From assembly GCA_036346405.1 (NCBI GenBank), contig CM070558.1, positions 62,001 through 126,000 on the forward strand: a stretch of DNA of 64,000 nt. The letters are read 5' to 3'. A model generated the notes under the pieces. It had not been told where the DNA came from and searched no databases. It saw only the letters and a program-made list of their open reading frames with translations. The position numbers were made by a program, and so were the translations under genes. The DNA is from Phyllostachys edulis. Its lineage: Eukaryota > Streptophyta > Magnoliopsida > Poales > Poaceae. This document shows positions 36,600 to 47,320 of this stretch, one piece after another (position 1 is the first letter of the stretch; each line of letters opens with the position of its first letter).

Positions 36600-37123
36600 A
36601 GACTAGGAATCCAAAGAGACTCCAAACACATACTTCTCAGGATTGAGTTTCAGGCGGTGTTTTCTGAGGTTGTCGAATGTCTCCTGCAAGTCTGAAACAT
36701 GATCAAGCTGTTTGATGCTTTTTACGACTTGATTGTCAATATAGGCTTCCAAATTTCGGCCTAGCTGAGGTGAAAAAGTCGATTGCATCAAGCGTTGAGA
36801 AGAAGCGCCAGTATTTTTTAGACCAAATGGCATTTTGACATAACAAAATGTACCAAATGGGGTAATATACATGGTATTTTCTTCATCTTCTAGACACATA
36901 TTAATCTGATGGTAGCCATAATATGCGTCTAGAAAACTTAATGTCTCACAACCAGTAATAGAGTCAACCAACTGATCGATACGAGGTAAAGGGAAATCAT
37001 CTTTTGGACAAGCTTTATTAAGATCAGTGAAGTCTACACGCATTCACCACTTGCTGTTAGACTTCCTAACCATTACAGGGTTGGCCAACCACTTTGGGAG
37101 ATCGACTTCTCTTATAAAGCCTG
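36600..37123 (-). pseudogene. Tat reverse transcriptase, 5'-truncated
   Basis: Blocks: GFIREVDLPKWLANPVMV at 37117-37065, then a TGA stop at 37046-37044 in place of the usual arginine codon, DFTDLNKACPKDDFPLPRID, FLDAYYGYHQI, MPFGLKNTGAS and EAYIDNQVVKS. The family's YIDD box reads YIDN, so the second catalytic aspartate is lost. The fingers region upstream is cut off by the LTR starting at 37124. Confidence 0.85.
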
Positions 37124-39070
37124 TGTGAGAACCCGAGATATTTAGCTTGTAATGCTTAGCCATCCACTTGACCCTAGCATCACAAACCAAACATCCCGTG
37201 CCTCAGAGCAGTACGTACCTCCCAGGAGTGGTACACATACTCCTTCACAAAATATAGCATCCATTCTATACACAAGTCATTATAATACCGAGTCTTCAAA
37301 TTTACATTACAAAGACATACATAATAGAGTTATTACAAAAGTAGGGCCGACTGGCCAAATGACAAGTAGATAACTAAAGTACCAGTGGAAGCAAAAGCCA
37401 TAAGATGGTGATAAACAAAAGCCAACCGGTTCGCCCTTACCTACAAGGCAACCGAACAGGCCACCAAGCTAGTCGTCCTGCACGAAATCGGTCTCACAAT
37501 AGTTAACCCCTTGGGGGTCAACCTCCTCTACAACAATTAAGCAATGCAGTTGTGTACAAAAATGTACTCGCAAGACTTACGCATAACAAACCTATACATA
37601 ACTACATGCAAGCTGATTCAAAGGAAAAGTCATAGGGTTCATTTAACGCACAAAGCAATATTTCATTTGCAATAGATAATAGATTGAAGGCAGTTTGACA
37701 AATCTATTTTATTTGATTAAATAACAGCAAGACAACATTTATAAGCATAATTAACATCCTAGAAGTGGCTCCCAAATAGCCACCACAACATAGCACGAAT
37801 TACCCATTCGTACCACCCGATCTCAAGTTTTATTGAAAATGTTATATTCTAATTCTCACGGGGCGTATCCGAGCGTGTCCATAACCTAGGACGAGGCTAT
37901 TCGAATAGTTTATACCCTGCAGGGGTGTACAACTTTACCCACATGTCAGACCGCCTTTTCGCCAAGCTATAGAGCACACTTCCTTAGCTACGCCGGCAAG
38001 GCTAAGTCCTACGAGACGTTTTCCAATGGACTATATTAATTAAGAGTCGCATGTATGGGGGTCAACCCTCCGCAAACCGCCCATCACAGGCTCCCACGGA
38101 GGACCCACACATTGTGTTGGACACATCAGCCCAGCCTTAGCAACTACTGATGCTCCTCGGGCGAGGGAACCTAAATCCGGAACCCACCCCGCACATACCC
38201 AACAATAACAAAACATTAGAACATTTTTCTCCTACATCTACCACCAGCGACTCATTAATTAACACCTCCCAAAGTACTGAGTCAAGATGGTTCCCATATG
38301 CCCTCATGTGGTTGTAAGCAAAAATGCTTAGTACGGGTGGCACAAGTAATTCGGTCCTTGTTGACTCGGGCACCAAGCACAAACCCAAAAGCACACCATC
38401 CAACCAATGTGTCCAAGTCTAAAACATTGTACTTTCAATTTTAGTTTTCCAAATACATTATATACATAAGTACCCTGACCCAAGTAATTGTAGTGATGAA
38501 AACAATGACCATCGCCGAAATGATGATCCCCATACTGCCGTTCTAAGCATTGCTAAGCGAACAACTCGTATACTAAGATATAAAGTGACTAGAGCCTATC
38601 CATCGAGCTCTAAATCACAGCGGATACACCTAGGCTCACTAGTAAAAGATGGATGTTTACCTACAGTTCAATTAACTAATCAGGCAAACTATTGCAACTG
38701 AGAAATAACTTGTCAACATAGCATGCATACATACAGTTGAAACATTTGAAATATTAGCACGCACAAATAACAGGATCAACGTGCATCAAAGGAAAACTGC
38801 TTGCCTTGCTTGAGATAAATTTCTTGCTGTAGAGGATCACTCTTGTACTCAACAAATTCGTCGGAACCTATCGAAAAATTCGAGAAGAAACAATAAGAAC
38901 GAATAACACCGAAAATACTTAAAAATTCAAAATCCTCCAAAAAATCATGAGAATTTCACAGAAGGTAGAGCATGATTTTAAATGAATTTATAAATAAAAA
39001 TCAATTGATTTGGAGTTTGCATGCAAAAGTTATAGCCAAAACAAAATCAGCTTTTTGAATAATTGCTGGA
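37124..39070 (-). repeat. Truncated minus-strand B-type LTR (3' 1.95 kb)
   Basis: On the minus strand it ends ...CCCGGGTTCTCACA-like (plus: TGTGAGAACCC at 37124). It follows B-type LTRs in parallel up to about 39070, where AATTGCTGGA still matches 41258 but the sequence then switches to a GACCTCC array. The U5 block is present: CTATTCGAATAG at 37897-37908 and CCCTGCAGGG at 37915-37924. No partner was found for the flank GCCTG, so this is a fragment joined by deletion or recombination. Confidence 0.75.
37890..37930 (-). other. Conserved palindromic U5 block, truncated B-type copy
   Basis: Perfect CTATTCGAATAG (37897-37908) and perfect 10-bp CCCTGCAGGG (37915-37924). The order is reversed on the plus strand because this LTR lies on the minus strand. 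Confidence 0.8.
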
Positions 39071-39366
39071 AGGACCTCTCCTAGGAGCGCTACGTGGTCC
39101 CATCGAGGCCGCTCAGGACCTCCTCAAGGACACTCGCATGCCTTCATCAGAGCCGCCCAGGACCTCTTCGAGGGCGCTCACGTGGCTTCATCGGAGCCGC
39201 ACGAGACCTCCCTAGGACTCTCGCGTGCCTTCATCAGAGCCGCCTAAGACATCTTTAAGGGCACTCACGTGGCTTCATCCAGGCCGCACAAGACCTCTCT
39301 AAGGGAACTCGTGCGCCTTCATCAAGACTGCCCAAGACCTCCTCTGGCGTGCCCACGTGGCTTCAT
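39071..39366 (+). repeat. 44-bp tandem array, left part
   Basis: Units of CTTCATC(A/G)(G/A)(A/G)(G/C)CCGC(C/A)CA(A/G)GACCTC plus GGGC(G/A)CTCACGTGG. CTTCAT recurs at 39142, 39186, 39229, 39273, 39317 and 39361, that is every 43-44 bases. It resumes at 45257 for about nine or ten more, increasingly degenerate, units. Confidence 0.85.
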
Positions 39367-40154
39367 TGTGAGGACCCCGGTTTATTTAGCTTGTAATGCT
39401 TAGTCATCCATTGACCCTAGCATCACAAACAAAATAACCCGTGTCTTGAATATGTATACTTTAAATGCAAGATACACACCTCTTTACAAAATCATGCATC
39501 AATTCCATTCAAGACATAGAACCAAAGCATGAACTAGATTAAACAAAAGACATACATAATATAGAGTTATTACAAAAGGGGCCGACCGGCCAAATACAAC
39601 TAAAGAAGATAAACAATAGCGGAAGCAAAAGCCATAAGATGGTGATAAACAAAAGAAGGCCATAGGGTTTGCCTTTAGCCCACAAGGCAACCAACCGGGC
39701 CGCCAAGCTAGTCGTCCCAACCACCGCACGTCTCACAAAAGTAGGGCCCTTGGGGCTCTACCTCCTCTGCAACAAAGTTATTAAGCAAAGCAAATGAGTA
39801 CAAAATGTACTACGCAAGACCGACGATGTAAGGGTAATGAGACCTATACATATGCTACATGCAAGCTTTATTTAAGTGGAAGGCTTTAGGCTCATTTTAG
39901 CATAAAGCAAGTTTTTCATTTGCAATATTTAAATAGATTCAACGCAGTTTTGCAATTCATTTTTAATTTGCAATTAACAGCGAGACAATAACATAGTAAC
40001 AATAGATAGATGACAACCACAACCTGGAAGTGACTAACCCAATAGCCACCACAACAATAGTATGAACATCCATTCATACCAACCCATCAAGTTTTAATTA
40101 AATGTTGTAGTCTAGTTCTTGTACAACCTTACCAAGCATGTCCATAACCTAGGA

Positions 40155-40190
40155 CGAGGCTATTCGAATAGTTTTAACCCTGCAGGGGTG
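40155..40190 (-). other. Conserved palindromic U5 block, solo LTR B (minus) copy
   Basis: CTATTCGAATAG at 40160-40171 and CCCTGCAGGG at 40178-40187, both perfect. Confidence 0.8.
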
Positions 40191-42888
40191 TACCAATGTA
40201 CCCACACGTCATACCGCCTTTTCGCCAAGCTATTAGCACACTTCCTTTGGTATGCCGGCACAGCTAAGTCCAACGAGACATTTCCAATATTGAGTGTCAA
40301 CGACGAAGTCGCCTATATGGGGATACAATCTCCCCATACGTTGATCTTGAGTCATCAAAGATGCTCACCCCTTTATCTGGGTGGTGCTCCTTGCGATGGT
40401 TAAACCCACTCTTGCTCACCCAATAGCCCACCATGCAACTCGAAGCTAACACCCGCCAAAGTACTTAGTCAAGAGAGGTCCCATATCCCCCTCGTGTGGT
40501 TAGCACGCAAAAGCTCTTGGCTTAGTGACACAAGTAACTCGGTCCTTGGGGACTTAGGCACCATTCCATTCACACCCAACAGATCACACCAACATCCATT
40601 GTGCCCAAGACATGAAACAATTTTGTTTTCATTTTTGTTTTATTTGGTTACAAAGTAACAAAGCACAAGTGCTGGACATAATGGAATAATAATTTTTGTG
40701 TGATCAAGGTCATCGATATAAGTCGACAACCGCCCAATTCTACCGGTAGCTAAGCATTCTAAGCATGACACCGCAAAGACAAAAGAAGAGCATAATTAAA
40801 TCACCGGGCTCTAATTCACCAGCGATATTATTAACCTATGGTTTGTGGCAAGGGATAGCAATTTAAGGGCAACCATGCAATAGGACTAGCTACCTCTAAA
40901 CGATAAATTACTTTGACACAAAAGCATGCATACATACAAGTTAAACAAAGTATTAGACTTTAAAAGTAATGGGATTAACGGGATATGATCAAACTGCTTG
41001 CCTTGCTGGAGATGCTCACTATGCTGCACAGGATCACTCACAGGATCAACGCACTCGTCGGCACCTATCGAAAAAGCGAAAAGAACCGATAAGAATGAAG
41101 AAAACCAAAATGACTCTACAGAAAACTTGCTCCAAATGCTCTGAAATTTTCACAGAAGCTAGAGCACGATTTTTCAAGAATTTAGCAACAAGAACCAATT
41201 GATTTGGATTCTTAATGCAAAAGTTATGGCCAAAACAAATCTGCTCAGCCTGGAAATTGCTGGAAAATAGAATTCGGTTACTGTTCATCCGAATTAAATT
41301 CTCTAGCACAATTTTTCAAAGAGGTGCTGCACCTGGGATTTTTATGGTAAGCCAAGCACCTCATGAGATGAATAACACAATTGAGTTCACCTCATTTGGA
41401 GCTATGATGCAGGTTTTATGATTTTTCAAAGACATGCAAAAGAGCACAAGGAAAGTGCACCCACAATTCTTTTGAAAATAGTGAAATGCCTAAATCCTAT
41501 TCTATCATTTAGTATACTAATAGAGGAATCCAACAAAGTTGGATTCACTCAAAAAGGATCTCTAGAGAATTACTTATGCATTTTATAAGTTAAATGAATT
41601 TTTAATGTAACATTTAAAGCAACATTTAAAGTCTATTTCTAAACCAAGTGGCAAATCCATTTTCTGGAGCCGAACTAAACTTACAACTATTTTTAGATTA
41701 AAGTTTAGTTCAAGACAGAGCCACCAAAATTTGAATCAACTCAAAAGGAGCTAAAATGAAATAGTTATGCATTTTCAAAGTTTATTACCTTTTTCAGCTT
41801 ACAAATAACTCCCCCCCAGGAATTTCTAAAACCAAAACGGCGCGGGAGAACATGAGCCGTTGATTCTCAATCGGATGGCCCAAGACCCCGGGGAGAACGT
41901 GCACTCGCGCCCTCGCGAGAGCGACGAACGTGGGCCGTGGATCCTGGATCCAATCGCCACGTCTGCGGCGCGTATCGCTTGCTAGCGTTTGGACTTCTTG
42001 TGCGCGAACGGGGGCGGAGGTCGTGGCCATTGATCATGAGATGGACGGCCCGCGACCAACGCACACAGTGCACACGCGAGCCCCCAGGCAATCTGAGCCC
42101 CAGATCTAAACACGAACGGCTCTAGGAGGTCGCTACAGTTGTCGGTTTCGTCCGACAACGAAACCGACGGCGAAGACATGGCCACCGCCGGCGTTCTACG
42201 GCACGGCGGCGCAAATGGGTGCCAGGTACGGGTGCACAATAGCAACGCGCACCCACTGGTACCACCCACACCTGCGGTGGTGGACCAGAGCGCCGGTGAG
42301 CCGGAGGAGAGCGGCGCGGCAACACACGGCCAAATGACACACAGCATAAGGAGCTCCGCAGCGGTCATTCAAGCGTGTGCCAAGCATCTAGGGGACTACC
42401 AGGAGGTACCTAGAGGTCGCGGAGGTACAGGGGAGGACAGGGGAGCTCCAGCGACGAAGGACCTTGCCGGCGCCGAGGAGGACAAGTGGAGGAGAGAACC
42501 TGGGCAAAACCAACAGCACCGGGTCATCACAATGTGCTCCACAAAGCTAGGAGGAGCTCCTAGAGCAAGGGATTGAGAGGAGGAGGTCCTTACCGGAGCT
42601 GGAGATGAAGGGGGTGTTTCCAGCCGAAAAGAGGGGAACCCAAATTTCAGCCGCGCCCTGAGGAGACAAGCCAAATTTAATTAGGGTTAATAACCACTGA
42701 GGTGAGAGGAAGGAGCTGGAGCAAGAAATGGAGCAAGAGGGCCACTGGAGTACTAGGTGCACCGAGGAGCTCCAATGTGCAACAATGGCGGTTGGGGAGC
42801 TCCTGGGCGATTTGAGCTCAACAAGCACAATGGGTGCAAGCCAGAGCTCAAGGCGTGTAAAGGAAGCTAAGGGGGAACAAGAGGAGGT

Positions 42889-42894
42889 CTTATA
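42889..42894 (-). promoter_or_regulatory. TATA box of the 5.9-kb solo LTR B
   Basis: Minus-strand GGGC-TATAAG-ACCTCC. It lies about 2.36 kb from the LTR start, because the U3 array lies between. Confidence 0.55.
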
Positions 42895-43139
42895 GCCCGG
42901 GGAGCAGAGACCATGAGCTAGGGTTAAGCTCCATGATGAGCTTAGCCCATGGCTCGGTCCATGGCTCACAAGGACGTGGAGGTGATGGGGGGCAGGTCGG
43001 AGCAGGACTGAGGGGGCGAAAGGCTGACACGCATTAAATGCTGGCAGCAAAAGAGCGGTTGGGGAAGTGACAGGGCACTGCTCCCCCTGCCATGGAGCGC
43101 ACGCGCGCTCGAGGAAGGAGAAGAACAGGAGCTCACCTC

Positions 43140-44720
43140 CACCGTTGGATGAGAAAGGCTGGGAGGTCGTGACCCTCCGATCTGATTCGAAACGGTATGA
43201 CCTGCAAAGGAAAGGGGGAGGTCGCAGCCGCACAATCTTCATCGCACGGTTGCGCAAAGAAAAGGGGAGGTCACAGCCGTGGGATCTCCATCTCACGGTT
43301 GCGAAAGGAAAAGGGGGAGGTCACGCGCGGTAAGGGGATAGGAGGTCGTGACCATCGGATCTGCATCCAAGGGCGCGGATCCGATGGGGGGAGGTCTTGA
43401 CCGCTGCGCGCGACGCGAACAAGCGAGGGGAGGTCGTGGCTGTTGGATTTTAATCCAACGGCGCACAACATAGAAGGGAGGTCGTGGCCACTGGATTCAC
43501 ATCCAAGGGCGCACACAACGATGGGAGGTCGTGGGCGTTGCACACAACGCAAAGGGAGGTCGTGGCTGCTGGATTTTAATCAAAGGGCGCATAACAGAGG
43601 AGGAGGTCAGGACCGTTGGATTTACATCCAAAGGCGCTGAACAGAGGAGGGAGGTCATGGCCATTGTGCACGGCGCAAATGGAGGTCGTGGCCGTTGGAT
43701 TTCAATCCAAGGGCACACAACAATGATGGGAGGCCGTGGCGGTTGGATCTCAATCCAACGGCGACGAACAGGGGTAGGAGGTCGTGGCGGTTGCGCACGA
43801 CGCGGAAAAAGGGGTGAGGAGGTCGTGGCTGTTGGATCTTGATCCAACGGCTACGAACAGAAGTGGGAGGTCGTGGCGGTTGGATCTCAATCCAACGACA
43901 TTTACCGAGGTAGGAGGTCGTGGCGGTTCGCGCGATCACGGAAAAAAAGGGTGAGGAGGTCGTGGGTGTTGGATCTTGATCCAAGCGCCACGTAACAGTA
44001 TGGAGGTCGTGGCGGTTGGATTTTCATCCAGCGAGCACAATATTGAGGGAGGTCGTGGTCATTGCACAACGCAATGAGGTCGCGCCGTGAGATCTTGATC
44101 GACAAGAACGAGATGAGAGGGAGGTCGTGGTCATCGATCTTGATCCAACGACCTGACGCGAAGTGGGAGGTCGTGGCGGTTGGATTTTCATCCAACGGAG
44201 CATGACATTGAGGGGAGGTCGTGGCTGTTGCGCACGACGCAAAGGAGGTCGCGCCGTGAGATCTTGATCGGCAACAGCGAGATGAGAGGGAGGTCGTGGC
44301 CGTGAGATCTTGATCGGCGACAACGAGCCGAGTGCGGAGGTCCAGGCCGTTAGGCACGCGACCTGAAAAAAGGTGAGGGAGGTCTCGCCGCACGATTTCC
44401 ATCTAACGGCGATGAGAGGATAGGGGAGGTCGTGGGCGTTGGATGCGGATCCAAAGGACACGACCTCGCGTGGGTGGGAGGTCTGGTGCGCATGACACCA
44501 AGGGGAGGTCGTGGCCGTGGATTTTAATCCAACGGCGCACCACACATCGCGCGGGGAGGACTGGTGCGCTTGATAAAGAGGGGAGGTCGTGGCCATGGAT
44601 TTTAATCCAACGGACACGACCTCGCACGGGGAAAGGAGGTCTTGTGGCGGAGGTCGTGGCTGTTGGATTTTGATCCAACGGCTACGACCTCGCGAGGAAG
44701 GAGGACCTCGCGGTGAGCTG
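43140..44720 (-). repeat. U3 array of GGAGGTCGTGGC(C/G)GTTGGAT units
   Basis: About 25 imperfect units of 55-70 bp. Each has GGAGGTCGTGGC followed by GTTGGAT(C/T)T(C/T)AATCCAA(C/G)GGC (a small inverted repeat, TTGGAT...ATCCAA) and a short variable ACGACGC/ACAACA tail. On the LTR's own strand the core reads GACCTCC. The long minus-strand frames (up to 247 aa) are repeat-derived. Confidence 0.85.
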
Positions 44721-45256
44721 GGGAAGTGGGTTGGGTTCGACCCACTTGGAAAGTGGCTTGGACCCAAGGAATAGTGCCAGATTTGAATTTAAATTTGAAG
44801 GCTAAGGTTGGAGGAATTTTTACAGGTAGCATACTAACTCCAAAAATTCCGAAATTTTAAATGGAGCTTCCTCACTCTAGGATTAACCTTACATAAAATT
44901 TCCAGAGGTTTTTGTGTATTGCATTTTTCTCCAGAAATTCATCAAGGCTGTTCTAGGGTTTGACTTACCTCCAAAATTTATCAAATAATTTCTAAAAATT
45001 ATGAAATAATTCAGAGGAGTCACACAGCATCTCTAGAACCAAGGAAAAATATTTCCAAAGGTTGGCACAAGATTTGTGATAAAATGGAATAAGGGTTTGA
45101 CTTTAGTCAACAGGAGGTTTAGGTTTTTGAACTCCACAACTCTTGACAAGAATTATGGCAATGTTCAAGAGTTTCAAGATGTGAGAAAAAGTTTTAATTT
45201 CTACACATTTTCTTACATTTGAAACACACACCCATTTATACATTTAGGATGTTACA

Positions 45257-45864
45257 TTCATCAGGACCGTTCAGAACCTCTTCAAGCTTCATCGAGACCG
45301 CCCAGGACCTCCTTGAGGGCGCTACACGACTTCGTCAGGATCGCTCAAGACCTCCTTGAGGAGCGATTCGTAGTTTCATCAGGACCGCTCAAGATCTCCT
45401 TAGGAGCACTACGCGGCGCTATCAGGGCCATCCAAGACCTCCTCGGGAGCGCTACGTGGCCTCATCAAGATCCTCTCAAGAGCGGCCACGTGGCTTCATC
45501 ATGGCCGCTCAGGACCTCCTTGGAGCACCTATGTGGCTTAATCAAAGCCGTCCAGAACCTCCTTGGAGCACTTATGCGGCTTAATCAGAGCTGCTCAGAA
45601 TCTCTTTGAAGTGTTCACGTGGCTTAATCGCAGCCAATCAGGACCTCCTCCAGAGTACTACGTGGCTTCATCAAGACCATTCAAGACCTCATGTGAGGAC
45701 CTCCTTAGGACCTCCCGTGTGGACCTCCCACGAGGACCTCCTCAAGGCCTCTCGCGTGGACCTCCCGTGCGGATCTTCCGTGAGGATCTCCTTAGGACCT
45801 TCTGCAAGGAACTTTTTTAGGACTTTCCATAAAGACCTCCCGCCAGAGCCTCCAGGATGTGATA
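45257..45864 (+). repeat. 44-bp tandem array, right part, grading into GACCTCC words
   Basis: It continues the array broken at 39366 (TTCAT duplication). After about 45690 the units shorten to GTGAGGACCTCC / GTGTGGACCTCC words. No gene. Confidence 0.8.
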
Positions 45865-46377
45865 GAATAGGAAAGATTTGCTAGTTATAGAAAATATAAC
45901 CGAGTCATATCTGTGTAATATTGTTCGGTTAAGAGTCCTAAGCTCCCACGGCTAAGACCTGCCGCCCTTTAAGTAGGAGAGGATTATGGCCGATTGAAAG
46001 ACATCACCAATCGATAAATACAATTTGCATCTACTTTTTACCCTACCTTCCCTGTAGTCCCGTCCTTTTTTCTAATCCTTTTTGCTTCCCCGGCCAGGTT
46101 CAAGGACCTTGTCAGGACATCACTGTCGTCTCAACACCATGACTAGCTCCGCCTAGGTGTTGTGCGCTATGGTTCTTCGGCGAAGTTGAATCCTAACATC
46201 GCTTGGGTTCAATTTTGCCACTATCCTTTGCTGTTCTTGCTTGTAAAATAGTCGGTTCTTCACCGTGATTGAAGAATTATCCTCTTTGCTAGTTTGCTCG
46301 AAAACTAGTCGTACGCTTCTACAAAAACGAAGCAATCTGGTCAGTTGCGACCTCTTGTGTTGATTTTGGCGTCAACA

Positions 46378-46925
46378 ATCCCCAAGACAGCTTTTTCAAC
46401 TAGATATGGGTTGTTTGAGTTCACTGTTATGTCTTTTGGGCTGACCAATGCCCCTGCTTATTTTATGAACTTGATGAATAGAGTGTTTATGGAGTATCTA
46501 GACAAGTTTGTCATTGTCTTCATTGATGACATCCTTGTATATTCCAAAAGTGAAGAAGAGCTTGCAAAGCACCTCTTATTGGTTTTGTAGAAGCTTAGAG
46601 CTCACCAACTCTTTGCTAAGTTTAGTAAGTGTGAGTTCTGGTTGAAGGAAGTCGTCTTTTTAGGACATGTGCTGTCCGAAAAAGTGGTCTTTTTAGGACA
46701 TGTGCTGTCCGAAAAAGGGGTCTCTGTCAACCCCAGTAAGGTCCAAGATGTGCTCAATTGGGAACCTCCTAAGTTAGTGCCTCAAGTCCGAAGCTTCCTT
46801 GGTATGGCAAGGTATTACAGAAGGTTTTTCCCGAATAGCAAGATCTCTCACTCAGTTATTGAAGAAGGAAAAGAAGTTCTCATGGACCTCCGAATGTGAA
46901 CAAAGCTTTCAAGAGCTCAAGAGAA
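46378..46925 (+). pseudogene. Tekay reverse transcriptase, truncated, with internal duplication
   Basis: It reads TAFSTRYGLFEFTVMSFGLTNAP from the truncation point, then FVIVFIDDILVYSK (FIDD catalytic box, 46511-46550), a TAG stop at 46588-46590 in place of glutamine, KLRAHQLFAKFSKCEFW and FLGHVLSEK. A 33-bp unit is duplicated exactly in frame (46654-46686 and 46687-46719), repeating VVFLGHVLSEK. A frameshift near 46835 splits PQVRSFLGMARYYRRFF from LTQLLKKEKKFSW. Confidence 0.9.
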
Positions 46926-47320
46926 GGTTGACCTCTGTACCAGTTTTGATTTTGCCAGATGTCCGAAAGGATTTTGAGGTCTATTGTGATGCATCAAAAC
47001 AAGGTCTTGGTTGTGTCTTGATGCAAGAAAGAAGAGTGGTAGCTTATGCCTCTCGACAGTTAAAACCCCATGAAGTAAATTACCCCACTCATGATCTAGA
47101 GTTAGCTGTTGTAGTGCATGCTTTAAAGATTTGACGCCACTATCTTATTGGAAACCGATGTGAAGTCTACACAGATCATAAGAGCTTAAAGTATATATTT
47201 ACTCAAGCTAATTTGAACATGAGGCAGAGAAGGTGGTTGGAGCTAATTAAAAACTACAATTTGGGAATTCATTATCACCCCGGCAAGGCCAACGTGGTAG
47301 CTGATGCTCTAAGTAGAAAG
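46926..47320 (+). pseudogene. Tekay RNase H
   Basis: PVLILPDVRKDFEVYCDASK (first aspartate), GCVLMQERRVVAYASRQLK, THDLELAVVVHALKI (glutamate), then TGA at 47132-47134 where tryptophan is usual, followed by VYTDHKSLKYIF (aspartate) and YHPGKANVVADALSRK. All catalytic acidic residues remain; one stop breaks the frame. Confidence 0.88.

Larger units (their letters stand above)
30987..37123 (-). mobile_element. Tat-type (RIRE2-like) Ty3/gypsy pol remnant
   Basis: On the minus strand the domains run RT (37123-36600), RNase H (36555-36010), a second RNase H-like domain (35988-35758), linker, then integrase (35221-34651 and 31487-31049). Integrase after RNase H makes it gypsy, and the duplicated RNase H is a Tat-lineage trait. 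Both ends are cut: upstream RT by the LTR at 37124, downstream by the LTR ending at 30986. Solo LTR A2 splits the integrase. Confidence 0.85.
39367..45256 (-). mobile_element. Minus-strand solo LTR B, 5.9 kb
   Basis: Plus-strand ends are TGTGAGGACC at 39367 and GGATGTTACA at 45256, i.e. TGTAACATCC...GGTCCTCACA on the minus strand. Perfect TTCAT duplication at 39362-39366 and 45257-45261. There is no PBS or coding region; the 249-aa minus-strand ORF at 43296-42547 lies in the transcribed leader and looks like chance (no motif). U3 carries a ~60-65-bp GGAGGTCGTGGC array, TATA at 42889, then GC-rich leader and R/U5. At 5,890 bp this is very long for any LTR. Confidence 0.9.
39071..46377 (+). repeat. 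Plus-strand LTR with 44-bp U3 array, split by a solo LTR
   Basis: The array (39071-39366, 45257-45864) leads into CTAAGACCTGCCGCCCTTTAAG, GGCCGATTGAAAGACATCAC and a pyrimidine-rich leader, ending TTGATTTTGGCGTCAACA at 46377. That layout resembles Tat-type LTR R/U5, but the Tat pol here is on the opposite strand, so it cannot simply be its partner. The 46377 end abuts Tekay RT directly, without a PBS and without a matching 5-bp duplication. The lineage is a cautious guess. Confidence 0.5.

Noticed and set aside
42547..43296. 249-aa minus-strand ORF in solo LTR B
   Set aside because: It lies in the GC-rich leader of an LTR, has low-complexity Ser/Pro/Leu composition and no motif, and the parallel LTR at 55485-55892 keeps only shorter, different frames.
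44024..44767. 247-aa minus-strand ORF
   Set aside because: Entirely inside the GGAGGTCGTGGC array; repeated ATTS/RWIKIQ/RPP words reflect the repeat unit.
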